Part shown: positions 1 to 8,074 of the stretch, piece by piece
Layout of the letters: the number at the start of each line of letters is the position of its first letter
Position numbering within the stretch: the stretch's first letter is position 1
Source: DASUPK01 sp963797265
GTDB lineage: Bacteria; Actinomycetota; Thermoleophilia; Solirubrobacterales; 70-9
Direction: 5' to 3'
Assembly (NCBI GenBank): GCA_963797265.1
Contig: CAWCOY010000001.1
Coordinates: 186,001 to 250,000, forward strand
DNA: 64,000 nucleotides
Notes under the pieces: generated by a model
Told to the model about the DNA's origin: nothing
Databases searched by the model: none
The model's input: the letters and a program-made list of their open reading frames with translations, nothing else
Translations under genes and position numbers: made by a program

Positions 1-285
1 CGCTCTATATCGCGGCCGATCGTCCGCGTCAGGCCGCCCGCAGCTTCCGCCGCTGGTCGCGGAGGCCGACTGTGAAGCGCTCGAGACCGGCCTCATCGTC
101 TGGCGAGGACCGCTGCCGTTCGACCTGGGCCGCTGTGACGCATCGACTTCTTGCGCATTTTCGTCTCATGAGGTCTCGACGTCTACGTCGACGCCTCAAG
201 GACGTAGCGCTGAAGCTGACGGACGACGAGGTGGCTCTCGGGTCAACGCCGAGATAAGAGGTGATCGCCAACGACTCGAGGTGGT

Positions 286-853
286 GGATGACCACCCCAG
301 CGCAAGGCGTCCGCGGACAACAAGAAGCCCCGGACGCTCGCTGACGTCTACGGGTCGGTGTGGCTGACCGCGGGTTACGGCTCGGTGCTACTGCTATGGG
401 GCGAAGCCGGTGATCCGATCATCGAGCTCTCACACCTAAGCAGCCGGCCGACGAGGTCGGCCCGCTGAAGATGCTACATGACCATGCGTTCGGCTCGGTG
501 AGCCTCTATGAGGCCGAGGATCTGATCGAAGCTCGCGAGCCGCGCTCGGTCACTGACTCACCGCCAGGATGGCTGCGGAGGTGACCTACGGCACCGAGAG
601 CCCGACGCCGAATCAGGTCGAGAAGAAGAGGGGGAAGCTCAACCGTCATCCGCAGCTGAAGCGGGTCGCAGGACTCAGAACGACCGCTTGGAGGCCGGTC
701 CAGATGCCTGATTTGGAGCCATTTCAGACGTTGGTACCAACGTTGGACCAACATCAGCACCAACGTCGCACCAACGGTATTGGCAACGCCAACATTTGTG
801 CTTGTGGGAAGCGCCAACGTCACGCCAACGCCTCCAACGGTGGCTCCTCATAA
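286..853 (+). pseudogene. Decayed C-terminal part of a mobile-element AAA family ATPase
   Basis: Reading across frames recovers a protein tail with recognisable pieces: ADVYGSVWLTAGYGSVLLLW and GDPIIELSHL near 340-437, then KQPADEVGPLKMLHDHAFG from 438, then EVTYGTESPTPNQVEKKRGK after 569. These resemble the C-terminal part of the RecA-like AAA ATPases that precede the excisionase and integrase in actinobacterial integrative elements; this is recalled from the family and was not searched. At least two frameshifts are needed, one near 438 and one near 560, and a TGA at 582 closes the middle frame. The Walker motifs should lie upstream; I could not read them in bases 1-285, so that part is too degraded or absent. 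The tail ends in an Asn/Thr-rich stretch coded by CCAACG repeats. I regard it as a dead remnant. Confidence 0.55.
726..842 (+). repeat. Degenerate CCAACG-rich repeat tract
   Basis: Six CCAACG words plus variants (CCAACAT, GCAACGCCAACA) are spaced irregularly over about 115 bases. In one frame they code for a Thr/Asn/His-rich tail at the end of the decayed ATPase. They are not evenly spaced like plasmid iterons, so the simplest reading is low-complexity coding sequence of the dead element. Confidence 0.45.
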
Positions 854-1043
854 CGCTTTCCGCTAATGCGGAAAATGTGGAGCTCTCGACCCCGACATAG
901 AACCACCAACCCCCTCTGACTCTCCTCTCTTCGGAGTCGGGTTTGAAGAAGCAGACAGGCTGGCGAATAGAGACCGCGCCGGGATCGGGTCACCGACATG
1001 AAGAAGCTCGACGCCCCGATCCGACGCATTCGACCCTACGCAG

Positions 1044-1244
1044 GGTTACGCCGCCACGAGGTGGGAGATTTGTCACCGAGAAGATTCGCCAGCGAAGGTG
1101 ATCCGCGGAGGCTCGAAGCGGCTGATCCCGACTCGAACTCGAGCGCTGGTGCGCCGAGAACGCGGAGCGGGTGTTGGGATGAAGGGAGGCGAGGGTCGCA
1201 AGCAGATGAGACGCAATCGCGCAGACCGCCGGCTGATACCCTAG
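1044..1244 (+). pseudogene. Possible excisionase / helix-turn-helix remnant
   Basis: One open frame reads YAATRWEICHREDSPAKV followed by IRGGSKRLIPTRTRALVRRE and ends at TAG 1242-1244. The final part resembles the recognition-helix end of MerR/excisionase-type proteins (pattern VIRxGxxRLIPxxAL). No clear start codon or intact first helix is visible. Its place between the ATPase remnant and the integrase remnant is where such elements usually keep the excisionase gene. The assignment is an inference from weak similarity and gene order. The 190 bases before it (854-1043) show nothing recognisable. Confidence 0.3.
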
Positions 1245-1279
1245 TCGCTGTCACTCAGTCCCAGATCACGAGGAGAAGC

Positions 1280-2130
1280 ATGAGCAAGGGAATCGAGACC
1301 CGGCCACACACGCACCGTGAGATTTCACACAGGGGGAGGGTCGGAGCCGCGCTCGGGTATCACTGACTACCGCCGGGTGGCTCGCGAAGAGAAGCGTCCC
1401 AAGAACTTCCCGACAAGGCGGCGGCGAAAATCGTGGCGACTCGACTCGATAGTGGCCGTGATCGTGGTGAGCTCGCCCTGCCAGCGAAGACAACGCCCAA
1501 GAATCGGCCGAAAATCCCTGGCTGAATGGCTCCCGGCTGGCACCGTAGTCGTAGAGATCGGTTGACGCCCAAGCCATGCGACAGGAGCACGGAACGCCCT
1601 ACGCTCCGATACCGCCTGTGGGAATGGCTCCGGCTCCGGTCCTCGCCGTCTCGCCTGCAGGACCTGGTAGACGAGATGGTCGCCGAGGGCCTGGCTGCCA
1701 GCACGATCGACTCGACCCTCAACCCGCTCCGGGCGACTACCGCTACGCGATCACCGAGGGGAGGTTGGCGACGGGACCAACCCGACGCGCAACCTGGAGA
1801 CACCGGCCATCCGCTCGAAGCCGAAGCGCATCGCGAGCCGGAGGAGGCCGAGAGGCTGCTGGAAGCGCTGAGAGAGGACGACAGGGCGATCTGGGCCACT
1901 GCCCTCTATGCGGGACTCAGACGCGGGGAGCTTCGCGCCCTGCGTTTCGAGAACGTCGACCTGGCCGAGGGGCTGATTCACGTCGAACGCGGTTGGGATG
2001 ACCTTGAACGATCGAGCCGAAGAGCAAGGCGGGAGCCGGCGAGTTCCGCTCGCGTCGGTTCTGCGGGACCACCTGATCGCCCACAAGCTGGGGGCGATGA
2101 GGGCCTCCGTTGCCCGGCACGGTCCCATGA
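1280..2130 (+). pseudogene. Degraded tyrosine-family site-specific integrase
   Basis: The start looks genuine: AGGAG at 1271-1275 precedes ATG 1280, giving MSKGIETRPHTHREI, as in actinobacterial phage-type integrases. The frame then meets stop codons and shifts. Later pieces are recognisable in different frames: LQDLVDEMVAEGLAASTIDS near 1655-1715, DYRYAITEGRLATGPTR near 1735-1785, RNLETPAIRSKPKRIASR from 1788, EEAERLLEALREDDRAIWAT from about 1843, RRGELRALRFENVDLAEG near 1920-1975, and VPLASVLRDHLIAHKL near 2045-2093. At least five frame changes are needed. The catalytic R-H-R-Y part after 2100 is not recognisable. The gene is therefore an inactive core-binding plus partial catalytic domain fossil. 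No tRNA or duplicated att site was found beside it. Confidence 0.75.
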
Positions 2131-2366
2131 AGGAAGTAAAGAACGTGAGAGGCGGGAGCAACTGCGACGGACGGATCACCGCCTCCGATCTTGGAGACGT
2201 TCGCGTCCGTCAAAAGGGCGCGACCACCGATCAGGTCAACGCTCCACGTCCCCTCGAACGTCTGCGGAACCTTCCGGAAAGAGGAAGCGCTTGCCTAAGC
2301 CGATTCCCGCGTACGCAATGCGGACGAGAAAGCTCGGCGCGGCAGCGGGTGTGCTGTAGGCTAGCT

Positions 2367-2389
2367 GAAGCCAGTAGGTGGCTTCTTTT
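2367..2389 (+). terminator. Intrinsic terminator after the fossil element
   Basis: A 7-bp stem (GAAGCCA / TGGCTTC) with loop GTAGG is followed by TTTT at 2386-2389. It faces the plus strand and lies about 10 bases past the last open frame of the integrase region. It overlaps the stop codon of the convergent minus-strand gene. It may be the original terminator of the integrase transcript. Confidence 0.6.
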
Positions 2390-2774
2390 ACTGCCTGACT
2401 CGCTCGGCGGCTTCTGCTTGGATTCGCTGCTCGAAGGTCTGTTCAGCCACTAGTCTCTCAATCCATCTCGCGAGCTGGCGTAGTAGACTCTGTGCCTCCT
2501 TGGCTACGGGACCGGCTCTAAACGCCAGGTGCCTGGCGGCGTTCGGATGCACCTGACCCTCAATGACCTCAATCTCGGGAAAGCTGCTCGCGAATTCGTC
2601 AGCAAGGCGGGTACTCGCTACTAGCTCTGCGACCTGTGCTCTCAGCCGCATGTAGCTGGCGGTCAGCCCTGGAGCAGCGAGACCATCAACCTCGTCGCCA
2701 CTGGCTGCGCTGCGGATCATCTCTTGAAGGCGGAGTAACCGCCCCAAGTCGAATGTCGCTGCCTCCTCAGCCAC
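2388..2774 (-). CDS. Hypothetical helical protein, 128 aa
   Basis: I do not recognise the family. The GTG start at 2774 gives an Ala/Leu/Glu/Arg-rich protein with long predicted helices (for example RLRAQVAELVASTRLADEF and RQLARWIERLVAEQTFEQR), no signal peptide, no membrane segment and no Cys pairs. The composition and codon use look like real coding sequence rather than a shadow: no longer ORF competes on the other strand and the third codon positions are GC-rich. It lies between the integrase fossil and the STAS gene, and it may be a passenger of the old element or a chromosomal orphan. No partner gene suggests a job for it. Confidence 0.5.
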   Translation of the reverse strand: MAEEAATFDLGRLLRLQEMIRSAASGDEVDGLAAPGLTASYMRLRAQVAELVASTRLADEFASSFPEIEVIEGQVHPNAARHLAFRAGPVAKEAQSLLRQLARWIERLVAEQTFEQRIQAEAAERVRQ

Positions 2775-2917
2775 GCCGCAATTCTCGCAGCGGATTGCGA
2801 GATTTTTCCCTTGCGGTTTCCAATGAGGCTACGGAACGGCATGGGCAAGCCAAAACAACGGATGTACCACATCCAGGCTAGCCGAGCTGTAAACGGCAAA
2901 CCGATGCGCAGGCGAGG

Positions 2918-3307
2918 TCAGTCAGAGTTTTCGTCGTTACCCGTGACGGCTGTCAGCTGCCTCACCGCCTGGTGGTCCGAGGGGACGAACCTGATCGGCA
3001 GCCCGTGTTGACGACTTCGAAGATGGGACTTCAGCAAAGCGGTCAGACCGGCCTCGTCGATGCGCTCGACCCCGGTCAGGTCTACAACGACTTCTCGCGG
3101 CGATGCCTGAAGTGCGACGCGAATCTGCTTCTCGAAGTCCTTCACGGTGCCCCGGACCAGGCTGCCGGAGAGGTGAAGCCAGAGTTCTACTTCCAGCGTC
3201 TCGCCCGACTCGGCGGAGTGCTCCGTTCCACTAGCCTCCGGCGGTGCTACTGCGTCCTCCGATCCGTCAGAGGACCGAGTCCCGTCCGCACGGTCCGATT
3301 GACCCAT
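2918..3307 (-). CDS. STAS-domain protein (anti-sigma-factor-antagonist-like)
   Basis: The N-terminal 40 residues are Ser/Asp/Glu-rich and likely disordered. Residues 41-125 form a STAS fold, with strand EVELWLHLSGSLV, then REVVVDLTGVERIDEAGLTA at 71-90, then a helix and the closing segment. STAS proteins of the SpoIIAA/RsbV type bind anti-sigma kinases and are switched by phosphorylation of a Ser or Thr in the D-S-S-G loop. Here that loop reads D84-E85-A86-G87, so the phospho-acceptor position carries Glu. The protein may be a fixed-state partner or a non-regulatory STAS protein. No anti-sigma kinase is adjacent. The ATG at 3307 is divergent from the DUF6328 gene across about 134 bases that hold both promoters and nothing else visible. 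Confidence 0.75.
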   Translation of the reverse strand: MGQSDRADGTRSSDGSEDAVAPPEASGTEHSAESGETLEVELWLHLSGSLVRGTVKDFEKQIRVALQASPREVVVDLTGVERIDEAGLTALLKSHLRSRQHGLPIRFVPSDHQAVRQLTAVTGNDENSD

Positions 3308-3441
3308 CCCGCTCAGCTACGCGATCCGGGAAGGCGTGATCGATCTTTTCGAACCTGTCGCGTTGCGTCAAGCCCAGCGGGTCGCGCAGTGGCGCGCATC
3401 GGGGTTGATTAAGCCGCGCCTCGGCTGGATAGAAGTCGCCC

Positions 3442-3945
3442 ATGTCGGATCCAGGGACGGACACCGGCAGTGGCCCTGAGGAAGATCACACGGAGCGGGT
3501 CAGCCGTGAGCTGATTGAGCTGCTCAACGAGTTGCGCGTTGCCCTCCCCGGCGTGCAGGTGCTTTTCGCCTTCCTGCTCGCGGTCCCCTTCGCGCAGGGG
3601 TTCACGCGGGTGACTGACTTCCAGCGCGCCCTCTTCTTCGTCGTGATGGCTCTCACCACCATCTCGGCCGCCCTGTTGATCGCCCCTTCAGCCTGGCACC
3701 GGCTGCGGTTCCGCCAGAAGGGCAAGGAGCGCATCCTGCGGGCCTCGAACAAGATGTCGATCGGCGGGCTTGGCTTTCTCGCACTGGCTATGACCGGGGC
3801 GGTGATGCTGATCGCCGACTTCATCTACAGCCCGACGCTGACGATCATCAGCGGCGTGCTGGCGTTCGTCGTGTTCGGGTTGCTCTGGTACGTGCTGCCT
3901 CTGCTCGGCCCGCGTGGCCCACGTCCGGACGAAGCCCAGGGATAG
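3442..3945 (+). CDS. DUF6328 family membrane protein
   Basis: The 167-aa protein has a charged N-terminus, then the stretch ELLNELRVALPGVQVLFAFL at about 27-46 that is typical of DUF6328, and four predicted membrane segments (about 36-54, 62-80, 112-130, 133-151). The function of the family is unknown. The start ATG 3442 is supported by a -10-like TAGAAG at 3430-3435, which puts the transcription start at or next to the ATG (leaderless). The C-terminal PRGPRPDEAQG tail is probably cytoplasmic. The cysK promoter follows 30 bases after its stop, so it is probably transcribed on its own. Confidence 0.8.
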   Translation: MSDPGTDTGSGPEEDHTERVSRELIELLNELRVALPGVQVLFAFLLAVPFAQGFTRVTDFQRALFFVVMALTTISAALLIAPSAWHRLRFRQKGKERILRASNKMSIGGLGFLALAMTGAVMLIADFIYSPTLTIISGVLAFVVFGLLWYVLPLLGPRGPRPDEAQG

Positions 3946-3986
3946 CAATCCCCGGAAACCTGACCCGGTTCCGCTAGTTTGTCGTG

Positions 3987-4943
3987 ATGGCTTCGAGCAA
4001 CGGGACTGCCACGACGCTGCGGGTGGGCGCGGAGAGCTCGGCCGTCGTTGGCCACACGCCCCTCGTCGCCCTGCCGCGGCTGGGCGCCGATCTGCCCGGC
4101 GAGGTGGTCGCGAAGCTCGAGTTCTTCAATCCCGGCGGCTCCGTCAAGGACCGGATCGGGGTGGCGATGATCGACGCCGCCGAGCGCGACGGACTGATCG
4201 AGCGCGGACGCTCGGTGATCGTCGAGCCGACCAGCGGCAACACCGGCATCGCCCTTGCGCTGGTGGCCGCCGCCCGTGACTACCGGCTGATTCTCACCCT
4301 GCCGGAGGGCATGAGCAGAGAGCGCAGCGCTCTGCTTCGCACGTATGGGGCGGAGGTTCACGAGACGCCGTCGCTCGGCGGCATGAACGAGGCGGTGGAG
4401 CTCGCGAACCGGCTCGCCGAGGAGAACGGCGGCTTCATCCCGCAGCAGTTCTCCAACCCCGCCAACCCCGAGATCCACCGCCGCACGACTGCGGAGGAGA
4501 TCTGGCGCGATCTCGACGGGGAGGTCGACGCGTTCGTGGCGGGCGTCGGCACGGGCGGCACGATCACCGGCGTCGGGCAGGTGCTCAAGGAGCGGCGCCC
4601 CGGCGTTCAGGTCGTCGCGGTCGAGCCGGCGTCGTCGGCGGTGCTCTCGGGCAACCAGCCCGGCCCGCACAAGATCCAGGGAATCGGTGCCGGGTTCGTG
4701 CCGGAGGTCCTCGACCGCGAGGTGATCGACGAGATCGTCAGCGTCAGCGACGAGGACGCGCTCGATACTGCTCGCACGGCCGCGCAGCGCGAGGGACTTC
4801 TGATCGGGATCTCGGCCGGTGCGGCCGTGCGTGCCGCGCTCGACCTCGCCGCCCGCGAGGAGATGGCCGGCAAGCGGATCGTCGTGATCGTGCCCGACTC
4901 CGGCGAGCGCTACATGTCGCTGCCGTTCTTCGCCCCGTCTTGA
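3987..4943 (+). CDS. cysK: Cysteine synthase (O-acetylserine sulfhydrylase)
   Basis: The enzyme makes L-cysteine from O-acetylserine and sulfide using PLP. The 318-aa length fits the family. Visible landmarks are the PLP lysine K54 in NPGGSVKDRIG, the substrate loop EPTSGNTGIALAL at 80-92, the phosphate-binding GTGGTITG near 188-195, and PDSGERYMS near the C-terminus. A TAGTTT -10 box at 3975-3980 lies 6 bases before ATG 3987, so this start was preferred over GTG 3984 and the mRNA is probably leaderless. It is followed directly by cysE, whose product supplies its substrate and, in other bacteria, binds CysK in the cysteine synthase complex. Distinguishing CysK from CysM or a cystathionine beta-synthase-like paralogue by eye is not certain. 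Confidence 0.93.
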   Translation: MASSNGTATTLRVGAESSAVVGHTPLVALPRLGADLPGEVVAKLEFFNPGGSVKDRIGVAMIDAAERDGLIERGRSVIVEPTSGNTGIALALVAAARDYRLILTLPEGMSRERSALLRTYGAEVHETPSLGGMNEAVELANRLAEENGGFIPQQFSNPANPEIHRRTTAEEIWRDLDGEVDAFVAGVGTGGTITGVGQVLKERRPGVQVVAVEPASSAVLSGNQPGPHKIQGIGAGFVPEVLDREVIDEIVSVSDEDALDTARTAAQREGLLIGISAGAAVRAALDLAAREEMAGKRIVVIVPDSGERYMSLPFFAPS

Positions 4944-4970
4944 GCCCCGCTCCTCCCTAAGCTTCGGAGC

Positions 4971-5708
4971 GTGTTCGGACTGAGCACGCTCAGGCGCGTG
5001 CTGAAAGAGGTCTCGGCTGACGTCGCATCCGCCCGGGAGCGGGACCCCGCAGCCCGAGGGATCGGCACGCTCGAGATCCTGACCGGCTGGGCCGGCGTTC
5101 AGGCGCTGCTCGCGCATCGCGTCGCGCATGCGCTCTGGGAGGCCGAGATACCTCTGGTGCCGCGCACAATCGCCTACACGAGCCGCTCCATCACCGGCGT
5201 CGAGATCCATCCCGCGGCGAGCATCGGCTCGGACTTCTTCATCGATCACGGCTCAGGCGTCGTGATTGGGGAGACCGCGGAGATCGGCGACCGCGTGACG
5301 CTCTACCAGGGCGTGACGCTGGGCGGTACGGGCTTCGCACGCGGCAAGCGCCATCCGACGCTCGAGAACGACGTCACGGTTGGCTCGGGCGCCAAGCTGC
5401 TCGGGCCGGTCACCGTGGGTGAGAACGCGAAAGTCGGCGCCAACACGGTCGTGATTGAGGACGTCCCCGACCACACCACGGTGGTGGGCAACCCGGGACA
5501 TCCGGTCCGCGTCGAGGGGAAGAAGGTCGAGGGGCCCGACACCGACTGGATCCACCTGCCGGACCCGATCGCGGAGGCGATGAAGGAGCTCTCGACTCGG
5601 ATCGCGGAGCTGGAGCAGCGACTGGCACGCCTCACCGGTGAGGATGTCGGGGAGGCCGACGTGACCGAGCTGCGACCGAAGCAGGGGCCGAGCTCAGCGG
5701 GCGGGTAG
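4971..5708 (+). CDS. cysE: Serine O-acetyltransferase
   Basis: The enzyme acetylates L-serine with acetyl-CoA, the committed step of cysteine synthesis. The N-terminal helical part (residues 1-65) leads to the left-handed beta-helix with hexapeptide repeats, for example GVEIHPAASIGSDFFIDHGS, VVIGETAEIGDRVTLYQGVT and VTVGENAKVGANTVV. The catalytic His of the DHGSG motif is present. A C-terminal extension after KKVEGPDTDWI contains a short coiled-coil (LSTRIAELEQRLARL) and is longer than in the short CysE forms. GTG 4971 follows a TAAGCT -10 box (4958-4963) by 7 bases, suggesting a separate leaderless transcript despite the 27-base gap to cysK. A strong GC hairpin follows the stop. Confidence 0.93.
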   Translation: MFGLSTLRRVLKEVSADVASARERDPAARGIGTLEILTGWAGVQALLAHRVAHALWEAEIPLVPRTIAYTSRSITGVEIHPAASIGSDFFIDHGSGVVIGETAEIGDRVTLYQGVTLGGTGFARGKRHPTLENDVTVGSGAKLLGPVTVGENAKVGANTVVIEDVPDHTTVVGNPGHPVRVEGKKVEGPDTDWIHLPDPIAEAMKELSTRIAELEQRLARLTGEDVGEADVTELRPKQGPSSAGG

Positions 5709-5724
5709 CCGGCATACGGTTGCT

Positions 5725-5749
5725 CCAGCGGCCCCCCCGGGGCCGCTGG
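5725..5749 (+). terminator. Strong GC hairpin between cysE and the helicase gene
   Basis: An 11-bp perfect stem (CCAGCGGCCCC / GGGGCCGCTGG) with loop CCC lies 16 bases after the cysE stop. No T-tract follows, so it is either a non-canonical terminator or an mRNA 3'-end stabiliser. Its position argues against the long 5' extension (TTG 5720) of the downstream ORF. Confidence 0.45.
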
Positions 5750-5770
5750 CCGCGAGCCTATGCTTGGCTC

Positions 5771-8074
5771 GTGGCTCAACCCAGAGAGGAACTGAAGGTC
5801 GCCCGGGAGGAGGCGACCGACGAGGCGGCCGGCGCGCCGATCGAGGCGGGCGCGGACCAGATCGAGCGCCTGCTCGCCGACCTCAACGGCCCGCAGCGAG
5901 AGGCCGTCACCTTCGGCGAGGGGCCGCTGCTGATCCTCGCCGGCGCGGGATCGGGGAAGACCCGCGCCCTGACGCACCGCATCGCCTGGCTGCTGGCAAC
6001 GGGACTCGCGCAGCCGAACCAGATCCTCGCCATCACCTTCACCAACAAGGCCGCCGACGAGATGCGCGAGCGGGTCTCGTCGCTGGTCGGCGGAGTCTCC
6101 CGGAGGATGTGGGTGATGACCTTCCACGCAGCCTGCGCGCGGCTGCTGCGGATGGAGGCAGAGCGGCTCGGCTACACGTCACGCTTCACGATCTACGACG
6201 AGGCGGACTCACTGCGGATGCTGAAGCGCTGCCTGGAGGAGCTCGAGGTCGACACGAAGCGCTACCCGCCGCGCGCGGTCCGCGCCCGGATCTCGGACGC
6301 GAAGAACCAGCTGATCGACGCGGAGAGCTACCAGGAGGAGCTCGGCGGACCCTTCGAGGACATGGTCGGCCAGGCCTATCGCCTCTACGAGCGCCGGATG
6401 CTCGAGGCGAACTCGATGGACTTCGACGACCTGCTGATGCGGACCGTCAACGTCCTCGAGCTATTCGAGGACGTCCGCCGCCGCTACCGGGAGCGCTTCC
6501 GCTGGGTCCTCGTCGACGAGTACCAGGACACCAACCACGCGCAATACCGGCTGCTGCAGCTGCTTGCGGGCGAGGACGGGAACCTGACTGTCGTCGGCGA
6601 TGACAGCCAGTCCATCTATTCGTTTCGCTCGGCCGACGTACGCAACATCCTCGAGTTCCAGAAGGACTTTCCTACGGCGGCGGAGGTGAAGCTCGAGCAG
6701 AACTACCGCTCGACGCAGACGATCCTCGACGCCGCCAACGCGGTCATCGAGCACAACACGAGTGGCCTCAGGAAGCATCTTTGGACCGACGCGGAGCAGG
6801 GCGAGAAGATCCACATCGCGGAGCTCGAGGACGAGCACGCCGAGGCCCGCTTCGTCGCCGGCGAGATCGAGGAGCTGATCGACCAGCACGGCATGAGCCG
6901 CGACGAAATCGCGGTCTTTTACCGGACCAACGCCCACAGCCGGGTGCTGGAGGACATCCTGGTCCGCTACGAGCTGCCCTACCAGGTGATCGGCGGGACG
7001 AAGTTCTACGAGCGCGCCGAGATCAAGGACGCCATCGCCTACCTGCAGCTGATGGTCAATCCCGCCGACGAGGTGAGCTTCTCCCGCGTGATCAACTCGC
7101 CGCGCCGGGGCATCGGCGACACCAGCCAGGGCAGGATCCGCAACCACGCGAACACCACCGGGAGGACGATCTGGGAGATCGCACTCGAACCCGAGGCGGT
7201 ACCCGGCCTGGCGGCGGCCGCGATCCGCTCCATCTCCCGCTTCACCGAGCTGATCGAGGAGCTCCGCGCCGAGTTCGAGGGCGGGGCCGTCGCGGACCTA
7301 CTCAAGGCGCTGTTGGAGCGCTCCGGCTACCTCGACGCGCTTCGGGCGGAGCGAACCATCGAGGCCGAGGGGCGGATCGAGAACCTCGAGGAGCTGGTCG
7401 GGGTGGCGGCCGAGTTCGACGCCAACCGCGAGGTCGAGGGCCCGTCCGAGCTCGATCCCCTCGAGGAGTTCCTGCAGGCGATCTCGCTCTACACCGACCA
7501 GGACGACCTGAAGCGGGACGAATCCAAGGTCACGCTGATGACGCTGCACAACGCCAAGGGCCTCGAGTACGACGCCGTCTTCATCATCGGCTGCGAGGAG
7601 GGCGTCTTCCCGCACTCCCGCTCGCTCGAGGAGGGAAACGAGGAGGAGGAGCGCCGCCTCGCCTACGTCGGGATCACTCGCGCGCGCAAGCGCCTCTGGA
7701 TGACCCACGCCCGCAGCCGCCGGATGTTCGCCGGCCGCGAGACCGGCTTCCCCTCGCGCTTCCTCTCCGAGCTCCCCGATCAGCTGGTCGAGCGGGAGGG
7801 GACCGAGGAGCAGGCGCTGACCGGCTGGTCGCTCGGCGGCGACGGCGCGCCGGCGCCGAAGGGGGACCCGTCGCTCTCCTTCGCAACGGGTGAGGACGTC
7901 GTCCACGCCAGCTTCGGAGACGGTGTCGTCACGGCGGTCGAGACGGGCGGGGTGATAGTCGTGCGCTTCGCAAGCGACGGAATGGAGCGCAAGTTGATGG
8001 CGGACTACGCACCGCTCAAACATCAATCGGGTTCTTCCTCGGCTTCGCCTGCGGAAGACCCTCGCATCAGCTGA
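5771..8074 (+). CDS. pcrA: ATP-dependent DNA helicase, UvrD/PcrA type (SF1A)
   Basis: This is a 3'-5' superfamily 1 helicase for nucleotide-excision and replication-linked repair, 767 aa. Landmarks in order are Walker A AGAGSGKT at 57-64, ITFTNKAADEM (motif Ia), LVDEYQDTN (motif II), VVGDDSQSIYSFRSAD (motif III), QNYRST (motif IV), VTLMTLHNAKGLEYDAVF (motif V) and YVGITRARKRLW (motif VI). The C-terminal end (VHASFGDGVVTAV...VVRFASDG) is the Tudor-like domain that in PcrA contacts RNA polymerase. GTG 5771 was chosen because TATGCT at 5759-5764 lies 6 bases upstream; the longer TTG 5720 start would run through the hairpin. The gene overlaps folD by one base (TGATG), so the two are translationally coupled. 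Confidence 0.95.
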   Translation: MAQPREELKVAREEATDEAAGAPIEAGADQIERLLADLNGPQREAVTFGEGPLLILAGAGSGKTRALTHRIAWLLATGLAQPNQILAITFTNKAADEMRERVSSLVGGVSRRMWVMTFHAACARLLRMEAERLGYTSRFTIYDEADSLRMLKRCLEELEVDTKRYPPRAVRARISDAKNQLIDAESYQEELGGPFEDMVGQAYRLYERRMLEANSMDFDDLLMRTVNVLELFEDVRRRYRERFRWVLVDEYQDTNHAQYRLLQLLAGEDGNLTVVGDDSQSIYSFRSADVRNILEFQKDFPTAAEVKLEQNYRSTQTILDAANAVIEHNTSGLRKHLWTDAEQGEKIHIAELEDEHAEARFVAGEIEELIDQHGMSRDEIAVFYRTNAHSRVLEDILVRYELPYQVIGGTKFYERAEIKDAIAYLQLMVNPADEVSFSRVINSPRRGIGDTSQGRIRNHANTTGRTIWEIALEPEAVPGLAAAAIRSISRFTELIEELRAEFEGGAVADLLKALLERSGYLDALRAERTIEAEGRIENLEELVGVAAEFDANREVEGPSELDPLEEFLQAISLYTDQDDLKRDESKVTLMTLHNAKGLEYDAVFIIGCEEGVFPHSRSLEEGNEEEERRLAYVGITRARKRLWMTHARSRRMFAGRETGFPSRFLSELPDQLVEREGTEEQALTGWSLGGDGAPAPKGDPSLSFATGEDVVHASFGDGVVTAVETGGVIVVRFASDGMERKLMADYAPLKHQSGSSSASPAEDPRIS

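Noticed and set aside
726..842. CCAACG repeats as plasmid-type iterons or integrase arm sites
   Set aside because: Spacing is irregular and the repeats are in frame as the Thr/Asn-rich tail of the decayed ATPase.
3825..5249. Long minus-strand ORF (474 codons) opposite cysK and cysE
   Set aside because: It is an antisense shadow of GC-rich coding sequence, rich in Arg/Asp/His, with no family motif; both genes it overlaps are certain.
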